The notes: generated from the letters alone by a model not told the origin. A stretch of 64,000 nucleotides of DNA from Candidatus Staskawiczbacteria bacterium (GCA_903835075.1 CAILLM010000008.1:1-64000); one strand, 5' to 3'. Shown: positions 42,005 to 50,932, counted from the stretch's first letter. A program made the numbers and translations.

Positions 42005-43114
42005 CTATTTTGTAAATTTAAAAGTGGAAAGGAAGCCTTGAAAATCTGCTATATCAAATGCTTGTGCCTCACTTTCTTTAGCAAACAAGGGGCTTGAAAA
42101 AGCTATTGTTACCAAAATTTTATTTGGTTTTTCTATATAAATATTGTAACCCTTATAAAAACCGTAAGGCTCTTGATCCGTTGGTCTTGCCACTCTCCCA
42201 GAAACAAATGTATTAAAAACCGCAGGGAAGCCATTAATATTAGTTTTTTGATAAGATTGATTATTTTTTGCTATATCATCAAGTGTATATCCTTTTTGAG
42301 TTGCAATTTCAAGTTGAGAAGTAGAATTACATTCTGGCGTAAGGTCAAAACAGGTTTGTTTTTGAGTTATTCTTATTGTTGGCATAAAATTACCATCTTC
42401 TTGAGTTGAAATATCTCCCCATTTTAAAGGATACTTAAAAGTAAATCCATATTTTTCATCTGAGTATATTTTCCACCCAGCGGTTTGGTCAATGGTATTA
42501 GTTTTATTTTCTCTTTTAAAAACACTGACGTTTATATTTTTTTCTAAATTTGGTTGCATTTTTTTCCACTGAATTGAAAGGTCACCGCTTGGCATTGGAG
42601 TGACGGTAAATAAAACATCTCCTTTTTTAAATTGTTTATCTGTGTTATCTGCACCATATGAATCAAAAATAATGTCCATTGGACTTGTAGAATCTTTTAT
42701 CGCAACAGCTGCATTAATTCTTGTTAAAGTTTGGAAGCCATCAATATTAACATATGTATATACGTGGCCATCGGCACCATCAACAATAGAAAATTTATAC
42801 ATCCAATCTTCATTTGGCGGTGCAGATTCTTCAAATTGATAAGCTCCATACCACGAAAATGGTGCTTTAGTTGCAGATGACAAGCTATTTTGGATATTCT
42901 TATTTTCAGAAGCCTGTTTTGAAATTAAAAAATATTGCCAGGCAAAAACTCCGCCAAAAACAATACCTGTAAATAATACAATTATTAAAATACCCACCCA
43001 AGTAGAAATTTGTTTTTTCTGACCTGCCCTGAGCTTGTCGAAGGGTTTAGGCATTATTGGTGGCGTTGGCTGAACCGGCGAATTCATATTTTCTTGATTT
43101 ATATTTGGCTCCAT
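42005..43114 (-). CDS. Single-pass membrane protein with PsbP-like C-terminus
   Basis: 369 residues. Pro-rich cytosolic N-terminus, a membrane helix (WVGILIIVLFTGIVFGGVFA, ~37-57), then an extracellular part. The C-terminal third (GWKIYSDEKYGFTFKYPLKW ... FSTFKFTK) has the YGFxFKYPxxW motif of PsbP-like/DUF domains in CPR surface proteins. Function unknown. Residues ~25-36 (PFDKLRAGQKKQ) come from a dispersed repeat (43025-43046) inserted in frame just before the membrane helix. Between recA and a 52-residue small gene, all on one strand. Confidence 0.75.
   Translation of the reverse strand: MEPNINQENMNSPVQPTPPIMPKPFDKLRAGQKKQISTWVGILIIVLFTGIVFGGVFAWQYFLISKQASENKNIQNSLSSATKAPFSWYGAYQFEESAPPNEDWMYKFSIVDGADGHVYTYVNIDGFQTLTRINAAVAIKDSTSPMDIIFDSYGADNTDKQFKKGDVLFTVTPMPSGDLSIQWKKMQPNLEKNINVSVFKRENKTNTIDQTAGWKIYSDEKYGFTFKYPLKWGDISTQEDGNFMPTIRITQKQTCFDLTPECNSTSQLEIATQKGYTLDDIAKNNQSYQKTNINGFPAVFNTFVSGRVARPTDQEPYGFYKGYNIYIEKPNKILVTIAFSSPLFAKESEAQAFDIADFQGFLSTFKFTK
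43025..43046. repeat. CCCTGAGCTTGTCGAAGGG repeat in the membrane-protein gene
   Basis: TGCCCTGAGCTTGTCGAAGG plus GT, in frame as PFDKLRAG. Best copy of the dispersed family. Confidence 0.85.
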
Positions 43115-43138
43115 AAGTTTTTATCTTTTAATTTTAAA

Positions 43139-43297
43139 CTAATTTATTTTTTGAGGATTTATTAATTCATTCGTAAATTCATAATCCGAAATTTCTAAAT
43201 CAGAAACTCGCAGATGCTTGAGTTCCCTTTTAGCTTGCTCTAAAAATTCCGTTACTCTTTTTTCATTATTTTTGGTTACTTTTCTTTTTTGTTTCAT
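43139..43297 (-). CDS. 52-residue basic small protein
   Basis: Small frame from ATG 43297 to TAG 43139: MKQKRKVTKNNEKRVTEFLE, a helical middle (QAKRELKHLRVSDLEISDYE) and a short tail. Basic at the N-terminus, acidic near the end. It fills the gap between ftsK (21 nt) and the 42005-43114 gene (24 nt) in the same direction, which supports translation. No family recognised. Confidence 0.55.
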   Translation of the reverse strand: MKQKRKVTKNNEKRVTEFLEQAKRELKHLRVSDLEISDYEFTNELINPQKIN

Positions 43298-43318
43298 ATC
43301 ACGGGGTTTTCGTTGCAC

Positions 43319-45604
43319 TTAAACCTTCCGCCAGTTGTCACTTTCTTCTTCGGGGATTGCTTCTTCAGACTCTGATTCGTCTGGGCCACCGCCAGGAACC
43401 AACTCCACATTACCAGAAGTCCGTGGGCGCTCGGCTGACCCCTCATAAACTTCTCTTGGTTTTGCGCCATCTGCGGGCCCAACAATTCCCTGCTCTTCTA
43501 ACATGTCTATAAGCCTAGCTGCTCTTGAATAACCAATCCTTAAACGCCTTTGCAAAAATGAAGCTGATGCTTTTTTAGTTTCTCTAACAATCTTTTTAAC
43601 TTCTTCGAATAATGGATCTTCATTTGCACCACCAAAAAACTCTCCGGCACCACCTCCATCATCCTTGCCACCTTCAACTCTTTCAAGACTTTCTTCCAAA
43701 CTATGGCTTAAGGCCTCTTGAGGATCGCCCAGCTTCTTACCTTGTTCAACAATAAAGGCGGCAACTTTTTGAACTTCTTTTTCAGAAATATATGGCCCCT
43801 GAATACGAGTAATTTTCGAAGACTTTGAAGACAAGAAAAGCATATCTCCTGCACTTAACAATTTTTCAGCACCCGAGGTATCAATAACTGTACGCGAGTC
43901 AATTTGTGAAGAAACCTGAAAAGTTATTCTTGTAGGTACATTAGCCTTAATCAAACCAGTAATAACCTCTACAGAAGGTCTTTGGGTGGCCAACACAAGG
44001 TGAATTCCAGTTGCTCTAGCCATTTGAGCCAACCTTACAATTCCAGCTTCAAGCTCTCTTCCTTTTGCAGCCATTAAGTCAGCCAATTCATCAACCACAA
44101 AAACAATGTATGGCATTTGCAATCCCGAGGCAATTATAGATTTATTTGAATTGTATGAACCAATATTTCTTGCAGGAACTTCTGAAAAAACTTCAAAACG
44201 TCTTTCCATTTCGTGAGCCAACCAAGTTAAAGCATTTATTGTTTTTGTGGCGTCATAAATAACCGGGCATAATAAGTGTGGAATATCATTATAGTGTTGG
44301 AATTCCACTCTTTTTGGATCAACCATTATCATTCTTAATTGCTCAGGAGTATATTTATAAAGTAAACTCAAAATTAAACTGTTCAAGAAAATAGTTTTTC
44401 CGGTTCCAGTTGCTCCGGCAACCAACAAATGAGGCCCGTCTGCAATGTCAGTATTAACTGCTGCTCCAGAAACATTTCTGCCCAAAGCAATTAATAAAGG
44501 ATTTGTAGAATCTTGAAAAGCTGATTGTGAAATTAAATTTCTCAACGTGACTATAGATCTAACTTTGTTTGGGACTTCAATGCCCACCAAAGATTTTCCA
44601 GGAATTGGAGCTTCAATTCTAATTGGGTGAGCTGCCAAAGCCAAAGCCAAATTATTTGATAATGTTGTAATTTTTGACAATTTTACACCTTCAGCAGGCT
44701 TAAAAGCATATTGCGTAACCGTAGGCCCCACATTAACTTCCGCCATTTCAACAGGAATTCCAAAGTTCTCAAGGGTGCTTTTGATTATCATTGAGTTTTC
44801 CTTGATATTTCCCGAAGTTGGCGCTGCCTCATTCTTATTTAGCAAATCCAGCGGAGGCAAAACATAGCTCCCTTTATTAGCGGTAACTGGTTTTTTAATA
44901 TCTGCTTTTTCAGCCTCTTCATTGCCTTTTTTAAACAAAGTAATTCTTGAAGCTGTGGATGGTTTTATACCCTCTTGCTTTTCCAACCCTTTAATTTTAG
45001 GATTGTCATCGTCTTGTTTGTTAGCTGCAAAAGTTGGCTTGTCTTCTTTTCTTCTTTCTTCCTTGGGAATGTCTTGCCAAATGAATTGCAAAAATACAAA
45101 TAATCCAATTAATAAAATAGCTCCAAATATTATATTTGCCACTAAAATACCAAAAAGCCCAACAAAAAGTTGTGCTAAGCGGATACCAATATTATTAGTT
45201 GGACAAGTAATCCAATTACAAGTTACCAACCCAAAATCTTTGACAGCTAAAATTCCAGCAACGCCCACCAATGAAACAAAAACAGCAATAGCCATGGCCA
45301 AATTCTTTCCTTTTTTTCTGCTTCGTAAAAAAATCAAACCAGCAACAAACAAAAATAATGGAATTGTATAAAATGCATTTCCAAATAAAAAGTCACAAGA
45401 TTTTGCAAAAATTTCTCCAGCATATCCTGCTTTATTAAAATTTGGAAAAGATAAGACAATGATTATTGCAAATAAAAACAATACAATTGCCTTTATCCAA
45501 CGCTTTGTCCAATTACTCAAAATAGTCTCCGTTGGCTTGTCCTTATTATTTTTTTCTTTAAAATTTTTATATTTTTTTTCTTTTTCCTTGTCTTTTTTTG
45601 CCAT
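43319..45604 (-). CDS. ftsK: FtsK/SpoIIIE DNA translocase
   Basis: 761 residues. Moves chromosomal DNA across the closing septum. Four N-terminal membrane helices (~30-175), a linker, then the motor: beta domain and Walker A VAGATGTGKTIFLNSLILSL, Walker B PYIVFVVDELADLMA, and ATQRPSVEVITGLIKANVPT. The C-terminal gamma DNA-reading winged helix is present (FLQRRLRIGYSRAARLIDML, EEQGIVGPADGAKPREV), after a Gly/Asp-rich hinge. ATG 45604 is preferred; GTG one codon earlier is possible. A promoter lies at 45630-45657. Confidence 0.95.
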   Translation of the reverse strand: MAKKDKEKEKKYKNFKEKNNKDKPTETILSNWTKRWIKAIVLFLFAIIIVLSFPNFNKAGYAGEIFAKSCDFLFGNAFYTIPLFLFVAGLIFLRSRKKGKNLAMAIAVFVSLVGVAGILAVKDFGLVTCNWITCPTNNIGIRLAQLFVGLFGILVANIIFGAILLIGLFVFLQFIWQDIPKEERRKEDKPTFAANKQDDDNPKIKGLEKQEGIKPSTASRITLFKKGNEEAEKADIKKPVTANKGSYVLPPLDLLNKNEAAPTSGNIKENSMIIKSTLENFGIPVEMAEVNVGPTVTQYAFKPAEGVKLSKITTLSNNLALALAAHPIRIEAPIPGKSLVGIEVPNKVRSIVTLRNLISQSAFQDSTNPLLIALGRNVSGAAVNTDIADGPHLLVAGATGTGKTIFLNSLILSLLYKYTPEQLRMIMVDPKRVEFQHYNDIPHLLCPVIYDATKTINALTWLAHEMERRFEVFSEVPARNIGSYNSNKSIIASGLQMPYIVFVVDELADLMAAKGRELEAGIVRLAQMARATGIHLVLATQRPSVEVITGLIKANVPTRITFQVSSQIDSRTVIDTSGAEKLLSAGDMLFLSSKSSKITRIQGPYISEKEVQKVAAFIVEQGKKLGDPQEALSHSLEESLERVEGGKDDGGGAGEFFGGANEDPLFEEVKKIVRETKKASASFLQRRLRIGYSRAARLIDMLEEQGIVGPADGAKPREVYEGSAERPRTSGNVELVPGGGPDESESEEAIPEEESDNWRKV

Positions 45605-45629
45605 CACTATAATTTTTAATTATTATGTT

Positions 45630-45657
45630 ATTATATTACAAGTGAGGATAAAGTAAA
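45630..45657 (-). promoter_or_regulatory. ftsK promoter
   Basis: TTTACT (45652-45657), 16-nt spacer, TATAAT (45630-45635) on the minus strand, leader of about 20 nt. Confidence 0.6.
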
Positions 45658-45712
45658 TAAGCCACAGTTTATTTACTTTTGACGAACGCAGTAATATATT
45701 CATTCAAGTTGC

Positions 45713-45732
45713 ACCTACTGCGGGCAGGCAGG
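45713..45732. repeat. Degenerate copy of the CCTGCC/GGCAGG palindrome
   Basis: CCTACTGCGGGCAGGCAGG next to the terminator at 45742-45762; right half intact, left half decayed. Confidence 0.55.
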
Positions 45733-45741
45733 TAAAAAAAG

Positions 45742-45762
45742 ACCGCAGATAAGACCTGCGGT
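45742..45762 (-). terminator. Terminator after the 45774-45986 gene
   Basis: ACCGCAG / CTGCGGT stem, 7-nt loop; minus strand continues CTTTTTTTACC. 12 nt beyond the stop codon. Confidence 0.85.
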
Positions 45763-45773
45763 AGTCGCTAAAA

Positions 45774-45986
45774 CTAGTGTTGTTGATTTATTCTGCTACG
45801 ATACCAATACGTGGCACCAGCAAGGGCGTCGGCAATTCCTAGCCATAAACCCCATTGAAAAAGCCCTTCCCCGCCATACAAACCAATTGCCATCAAAATC
45901 ATGGCAATCATTAGAGAAAAAATCCATACGCCAATGGCAAACCTGGCTAATGGGTTTTTCTTGTTTTTCCTTATGGGTTTAAACAT
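45774..45986 (-). CDS. Small two-helix membrane protein
   Basis: 70 residues. Basic N-terminus (MFKPIRKNKKNPLARF) followed by two membrane helices (IGVWIFSLMIAMILMAIGLY and QWGLWLGIADALAGATYWY) and a basic end. Overlaps the 3' end of the upstream gene by 16 nt, so the two are translationally linked. No family recognised; the topology suggests both ends inside. Confidence 0.65.
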   Translation of the reverse strand: MFKPIRKNKKNPLARFAIGVWIFSLMIAMILMAIGLYGGEGLFQWGLWLGIADALAGATYWYRSRINQQH

Positions 45987-46441
45987 TTTTTTGCTTTCTT
46001 TAGTGCAGCTTCAAGCTCAGCGGATGTAGATATTTCACAATCCACCATTTCAAGAACCCATATGTCTACAAGACTGCCACTTACCGTTCTATGCCAATGT
46101 GCGCCAATTGCCGACGGGATCAGCTTAAGCGCTTCCACCAACTTCTCAATTGAGGCAATATCGCGGTATCCCATAGATATGGGCACACCATTCTGTAATT
46201 CAATTATATGATATCGCCTCTTTGCGACTAACGGATGACCAACTTCCCAACGCTTCTTGTCCCGATTATAACAAGCATTTAATGTCTGCCCTTCAAATTC
46301 CTCGGATCCCTCTTGTTTGGGCACCACCTTAACATCGCGATGAAGAATAACTCCCTCTTTTTTCTCGCCAGCCATGGCATAAACTATCGGTCCGTCTCTT
46401 CCCGTTCTACCCAGTAAAACAACTTCAATTCTAGTTTTCAT
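45971..46441 (-). CDS. Hypothetical soluble protein
   Basis: 156 residues from ATG 46441 (MKTRIEVVLLGRTGRDGPIV); a longer frame from 46543 adds 34 residues unlike the rest. Beta-rich with VYAMAGEKKEGVILHRDVKV, a KRRYHIIELQNGVPISMG segment and a C-terminal helix ELEAALKKAKKCLNP. No catalytic motif identified. GC-rich for this genome, like 10943-11549 and 20498-21325, and perhaps from the same acquired class of genes. A GATAAT ends 6 nt before ATG, so the mRNA may be leaderless. Confidence 0.62.
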   Translation of the reverse strand: MKTRIEVVLLGRTGRDGPIVYAMAGEKKEGVILHRDVKVVPKQEGSEEFEGQTLNACYNRDKKRWEVGHPLVAKRRYHIIELQNGVPISMGYRDIASIEKLVEALKLIPSAIGAHWHRTVSGSLVDIWVLEMVDCEISTSAELEAALKKAKKCLNP

Positions 46442-46582
46442 AATTATATTATCAACCGCGGAGATCTTTCCCGCGTTGCTGTTTGCAATATACCATTTTT
46501 CTATAAAAATGTCCATATTATCACAAACAAAATACCCCCGCACAAGGCAAGAATAATTCTAAAAATATATAAAACATTTTTA

Positions 46583-46612
46583 GTAGTTTTTTGGCTCGAG
46601 CCAAAAAACTAC
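46583..46612. repeat. 30-bp palindrome, downstream copy beside the Cas2-fold gene
   Basis: Perfect palindrome, half-site GTAGTTTTTTGGCTC, overlapping the last four bases of the stop region of the 46609-47148 gene. Identical to 47206-47235 and to the core of 11660-11697. Confidence 0.95.
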
Positions 46613-47148
46613 GATATTCCAAACCTAAATTTAACCTTATCCTGGTTGTCTATAAAATCTAACAACCCAAACCTAACATATTTTTCAATTTTAAATAATT
46701 TTACAAAATCATCAATTTCCTTCTTACAATCATAAGGATATAAAAAAATACTCTCCTGCAACTCATAAAACCCACCCATTTTTAATCTATAATTAAGAGC
46801 GTTTCGGCCCTTTCTGCATTTATTGGGTATATCAAATGCCACCATACGCCATTTGCCGTCCCATTTTTCTTTTTTATTACTAAGCCTCCTAAATCTAAAG
46901 TTAATGGCTCGCAGAAAACCCCTCTCGGTTAAAGAAACCAAAATCGATCCTTCATAGCTTTTTTTGTTTTCAATTAACTTTTGCCTCTTAAGATCATAAA
47001 CTGCAGAATTTAATTGTTTTGAAGTAAAATTATGAACATCTCTTAACACTTCATTTAAAATAAAAAACCTGCCGTCTCCGCGGGCGCCAACTTTTTGCTC
47101 GGTTTGGTAATAAATGCTCCACAATATTTCATCTAAAATCTCCCTCAT
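46609..47148 (-). CDS. PaaX-like protein: winged helix plus Cas2-type ferredoxin fold
   Basis: 179 residues. The N-terminal ~80 residues look like a winged helix (DEILWSIYYQTEQKVGARGD, FTSKQLNSAVYDLKRQKLIE, LVSLTERGFLRAINF). The C-terminal ~90 (KWRMVAFDIPNKCRKGRNAL, GGFYELQESIFLYPYDCKKE, EIDDFVKLF) match the Cas2-like domain shared by PaaX C-termini: strand, R-x2-R helix, GF-x-LQ-x-S turn and P-Y-D motif. Known PaaX proteins are repressors; related CPR genes are often labelled Cas2 without a CRISPR array, and none is present here. The gene is tightly framed by two identical 30-bp palindromes and its TAG stop lies within one. Promoter TGG-TATAAT ends 6 nt before ATG. Confidence 0.8.
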   Translation of the reverse strand: MREILDEILWSIYYQTEQKVGARGDGRFFILNEVLRDVHNFTSKQLNSAVYDLKRQKLIENKKSYEGSILVSLTERGFLRAINFRFRRLSNKKEKWDGKWRMVAFDIPNKCRKGRNALNYRLKMGGFYELQESIFLYPYDCKKEIDDFVKLFKIEKYVRFGLLDFIDNQDKVKFRFGIS

Positions 47149-47154
47149 ACCTTT

Positions 47155-47163
47155 ATTATACCA
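47155..47163 (-). promoter_or_regulatory. Extended -10 promoter of the Cas2-fold gene
   Basis: TGG-TATAAT on the minus strand (TATAAT at 47155-47160), 6 nt before ATG 47148; AAAGG in the gap. Leaderless or nearly leaderless transcript predicted. Confidence 0.5.
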
Positions 47164-47205
47164 GAATAAATTAAAGGCATGGTATAGTATAGCTTAAAAG
47201 GGCCC

Positions 47206-47235
47206 GTAGTTTTTTGGCTCGAGCCAAAAAACTAC
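47206..47235. repeat. 30-bp palindrome, upstream copy beside the Cas2-fold gene
   Basis: Exact copy of the palindrome at 46583-46612, 57 bp upstream of the start codon. Flanks (GGGCCC on one side, TATAATC on the other) differ from the other copies, so only the 30-bp core is conserved. Confidence 0.95.
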
Positions 47236-47305
47236 TATAATCTGCAATCTTATATTACTTACTGTTATCGCCTAAATTCATAAAAACTATACAAAATATA
47301 CAAAA

Positions 47306-47335
47306 AATACCCCACCATTTTGTGGTGAGGTATTT
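47306..47335 (-). terminator. rpoBC terminator
   Basis: AAATACC-CACCA / TGGTG-GGTATTT stem; on the minus strand it ends in GGTATTTTTTG, 10 nt beyond the rpoC stop. Confidence 0.9.
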
Positions 47336-47344
47336 CTATATTTT

Positions 47345-50300
47345 CTATTCTTCTTCTTTTACTCTTGGAATAAATCCTGTTCCAACTGGAATAAGTTTTC
47401 CAATAATCACGTTTTCTTTTAATCCACGTAATTTATCTTCTTTTCCTTCAAGGGAGGCCTTAATCAAAACTCTTGATGTTTGTTGGAAAGAAGCAGCTGA
47501 TAAGAATGATTCTGAGTTCAAAGCAACTTCAGAAATCCCCAACAACATTTGCACACCAATTGGTGGCGCCTTCTTTTCTTTTTTCAATCTATCAACTTCT
47601 TCATTGAAAATTTCTCTTTCTATAACCTCTCCCCTTATCCATCCTGAATCTCCCTCTTCCTTAACTTTAATTCTTGAGAACATTTTTTGAATAATTATTT
47701 CAATATGCTTATCATTTATATCAACTCCTTGTGAAGAATAAATTCTTTGGACTTCCTGCAAAATATATCTTTGAGTTGCTTGGACTCCTGCAGATTTGTA
47801 AAGTTTTTTCAAATCCAAACTTCCATCACATAATGGTTGATTTTCCTTAATTTCTTGACCCTTTCCAACCAAAATTGCAATTCTTCCTGGAATTTTATAC
47901 TCTATTATATCTTTTTTATTTCCAACTTTTTTATCTGCTTGAATTTTAACAATTCTTCTTTCTTCATCAACATCAATAACTTTTCCTTCCACCAAAGACA
48001 TTATTGCTTCTCCTTTTGGAGATCGGCACTCAAAAATTTCTTCAATTCTTGGTAAACCACTGGTAATATCTCCTGCTCCCACAATACCTCCCAAATGGTG
48101 AGTTCTTAATGTAAGCTGAGTTCCAGGTTCTCCAATAGCTTGAGCAGCTACAATTCCAACTGCTTCTCCTGGCTTAACATGAGTGTTTCTTCCCATGTCC
48201 CAGCCATAACATTTCTGACAAACTTTTTGAGAAGATTTACAAGTTAATGGTGAAGCAACAACAACACTGGTGATTCCTATTTCTTCTGCAATTGCCTTAG
48301 CTGCTTGCCAATTGATTGCTTCATTCTTTTTAACAAAAACCATTTTACCATGTTCAACTGTTTCCAAAGCTGTTCTACCAACTATTTTGAACACAAAGTC
48401 TTGTTCAATTGCTTCAGCGTCTTTTTTGTATACAGTTAAACCTGCTTTATCTCCACAGTCTTCTTCAGCAACAATTACGTCGTGTGCAACATCAACCAAT
48501 CTTCTAGTTAAATATCCTGCTGAAGATGTTCTTAAAGCTGAGTCTGCAGTACCTTTTCTAGCTCCGTGAGTTGAAATAAAATATTCCAAAACATTAAAAC
48601 CTTCCGTGAAAGATGCTTTTACTGGTAATTCTATAATATCTCCTGAAGGATTGTTCACCAAACCTTTCATACCAGCCATTTGAACTGGCTGAGCCCAAGT
48701 AGCCCTAGCACCAGCAGTAATAATAGACATAACTGGTCCATCTTTAGGCAATGTTGTTTTTAACAAAGCTTCAAGTTTTGACTTAACAGTTTGCCAAATT
48801 AAAATCTTTTGAGATGTCTTTTCATCAGCAGACAAAAGTCCTTTTTCAAAATGATTATCAATTTTTCTTACTTCACCTTCAGCTGCGTCAATTAATTCTT
48901 TCTTTTCTTTTGGAACTATCAAGTCATCCATTCCCCAACTTACTCCAGACAATGTGCAGTATTCAAAACCCAACATTTTTATTTTATCAATAATAACAAC
49001 TGCCTCTTCATTAGGATATTTTTCAATAATTTCCCTAACAATTCCTTTTAATACTTTGTTATCAATTAATTTATTTATGTATGGGTAATCATCTGGCAAA
49101 ACTTCGTTTAAAATCAACCTGCCCACTGTGGTTTCAAGTAATTCGTGTTTTCCTTCTGGATGTTTTGGATGGGGAACATAAATAACATCATTTTGACCCA
49201 AAAACTTATATTCAAAAGCAGTTTTTGCTTCAGAAGCGCTTGAATATGTTTTTATTTTCTTTGGATCTGTCCGGTCTTGAACATTACTTAATTTTGTTAA
49301 ATAATAACAACCCAAAGCAATATCTCTAAACGGCCCCATAACTGGCATACCTGTTGCTGGTCTTAAAAGGTTTAGAGTAGAAAGCATAATTTCTCTTGCT
49401 TCTTTTTGAGCCTCATCAGACAAAGGCAAGTAAACAGCCATTTGGTCACCATCAAAGTCAGCATTAAAAGCTTCACAAACCAATGGGTGTAATTTAATTG
49501 TTTCTCCTTCTGTTAAAATTGGCCTAAAAGCTTGGATACCAAGTCTATGCAAGGTTGGAGCTCTATTTAACAACACCAATTTATCTTTAATTATTTCTTC
49601 CAAAATAGCCCAAACTTCAGGAGTTTTTTCTTCAACTAATCTAGCAGCTCCTCTAATGTTATAGGCTAATTCTTTATCTAAAATTCTTTTAATTACAAAT
49701 GGTTTAAAAATTTCCAATGCTAGTGTTTTTGGCAAACCGCATTGTGAAAATTTTAATTCAGGAACAACTGAAATAACCGATCTTCCGGAATAATCAACAC
49801 GTTTTCCCAAAAGGTTTTGTCTAAATCTTCCTTGTTTACCAGCCAACATTGCAGCTAAAGATTTCAACAATCTCTTTCCACCAGTTGTAGCAGTTGTTGT
49901 AACCCCCTTTCTCATTTCGTTATCAATTAAAGCGTCAACAGCTTCCTGCAACATTCTTTTTTCGTTTCTAACAATAACTGGTGGGGCTTTTATTTCTTGT
50001 AAATATTTTAACCTATTATTTCTGTTGATAACTCTTCTGTATAAATCATTTAAGTCCGAAGAAGCATATCTTCCACCATCTAATTGAACCATTGGTCTTA
50101 AATCTGGTGGTAAAACAGGTAAAACATCCATGAACATCCATTCTGGTCTTACATTTGCTCTTAACATTCCTTGAAAAAGTTTCAATCTTCTTAGAATCTT
50201 TTTCTTTGTTGCCGGAGGTGCTTCTTGAGCTTCTAATTTAATTTTTTCTGTTTCTGCTTCTAAATCAATTTTTGAAAATATTTCTTTTACAACTTCAGCT

Positions 50301-50932
50301 CCTGTGCCTGCCTCAAAAACCTCTCCATATTTCATTGAAATTGTATGATAAACAACTTCAGACAAAATTCTTAAAGGCTTTATGTCTAATAATTCTTCCT
50401 TGGCTTTTTCTCTGGCTTGTTTTAATTCTGTTTTTGCGGCTTCGGTTTTTTCTTTTTTAACTTTTGATTTATATTCTTGTTCAATTGCTTCCATTATGGC
50501 GTCCCTGGCAGCTTCGTTAACACTGGTAATAATATAAGATGAAAAATAAATAACTTTTTCTAATTGCTGAGAACTTTTATCTAAAACCAAACCCATTCTT
50601 GAGGGAACTCCTCTTAAAAACCAAATATGCGAAACTGGAGTATACAACTTAATGTGCCCCATTCTTTCACGCCTTACAGAAGACTTTGTAACTTCAACTC
50701 CGCATCTATCACAAACAACTCCTTTATATCTTATTCTTTTGTATTTTCCACAAGCACACTCATAGTCTTTTTCAGGCCCAAAAATTCTTTCATCAAAAAG
50801 TCCGTCCTTTTCAGGTTTTTGCGTGCGGTAGTTAATTGTTTCTGGTTTAATTACTTCGCCATGAGACCAGGACATTATGTCCTCGGGTGAAGCAATTTTA
50901 ATTCTGATTGATTCTAAGTCTAATACTCGCAT
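47345..50932 (-). CDS. rpoC: RNA polymerase beta' subunit
   Basis: 1195 residues, single intact frame. Catalytic subunit of RNA polymerase. Zinc ribbon CACGKYKRIRYKGVVCDRCG (~59-78), clamp helices, active-site NADFDGDQMAVYLPL (~488) with the three Mg-binding Asp, trigger-loop MGARKGTADSALRTSSAGYL-type region (THGARKGTADSALRTSSAGY), second zinc site CQKCYGWDMGR, GEPGTQLTLRTHHLGGI. Shorter than the E. coli subunit because the large lineage insertions are missing. 38 nt downstream of rpoB. Confidence 0.98.
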   Translation of the reverse strand: MRVLDLESIRIKIASPEDIMSWSHGEVIKPETINYRTQKPEKDGLFDERIFGPEKDYECACGKYKRIRYKGVVCDRCGVEVTKSSVRRERMGHIKLYTPVSHIWFLRGVPSRMGLVLDKSSQQLEKVIYFSSYIITSVNEAARDAIMEAIEQEYKSKVKKEKTEAAKTELKQAREKAKEELLDIKPLRILSEVVYHTISMKYGEVFEAGTGAEVVKEIFSKIDLEAETEKIKLEAQEAPPATKKKILRRLKLFQGMLRANVRPEWMFMDVLPVLPPDLRPMVQLDGGRYASSDLNDLYRRVINRNNRLKYLQEIKAPPVIVRNEKRMLQEAVDALIDNEMRKGVTTTATTGGKRLLKSLAAMLAGKQGRFRQNLLGKRVDYSGRSVISVVPELKFSQCGLPKTLALEIFKPFVIKRILDKELAYNIRGAARLVEEKTPEVWAILEEIIKDKLVLLNRAPTLHRLGIQAFRPILTEGETIKLHPLVCEAFNADFDGDQMAVYLPLSDEAQKEAREIMLSTLNLLRPATGMPVMGPFRDIALGCYYLTKLSNVQDRTDPKKIKTYSSASEAKTAFEYKFLGQNDVIYVPHPKHPEGKHELLETTVGRLILNEVLPDDYPYINKLIDNKVLKGIVREIIEKYPNEEAVVIIDKIKMLGFEYCTLSGVSWGMDDLIVPKEKKELIDAAEGEVRKIDNHFEKGLLSADEKTSQKILIWQTVKSKLEALLKTTLPKDGPVMSIITAGARATWAQPVQMAGMKGLVNNPSGDIIELPVKASFTEGFNVLEYFISTHGARKGTADSALRTSSAGYLTRRLVDVAHDVIVAEEDCGDKAGLTVYKKDAEAIEQDFVFKIVGRTALETVEHGKMVFVKKNEAINWQAAKAIAEEIGITSVVVASPLTCKSSQKVCQKCYGWDMGRNTHVKPGEAVGIVAAQAIGEPGTQLTLRTHHLGGIVGAGDITSGLPRIEEIFECRSPKGEAIMSLVEGKVIDVDEERRIVKIQADKKVGNKKDIIEYKIPGRIAILVGKGQEIKENQPLCDGSLDLKKLYKSAGVQATQRYILQEVQRIYSSQGVDINDKHIEIIIQKMFSRIKVKEEGDSGWIRGEVIEREIFNEEVDRLKKEKKAPPIGVQMLLGISEVALNSESFLSAASFQQTSRVLIKASLEGKEDKLRGLKENVIIGKLIPVGTGFIPRVKEEE

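Noticed and set aside
46609..47148. Cas2 of a CRISPR-Cas system
   Set aside because: No Cas1, no other cas genes and no repeat-spacer array in the window; the protein has an added winged helix as in PaaX.
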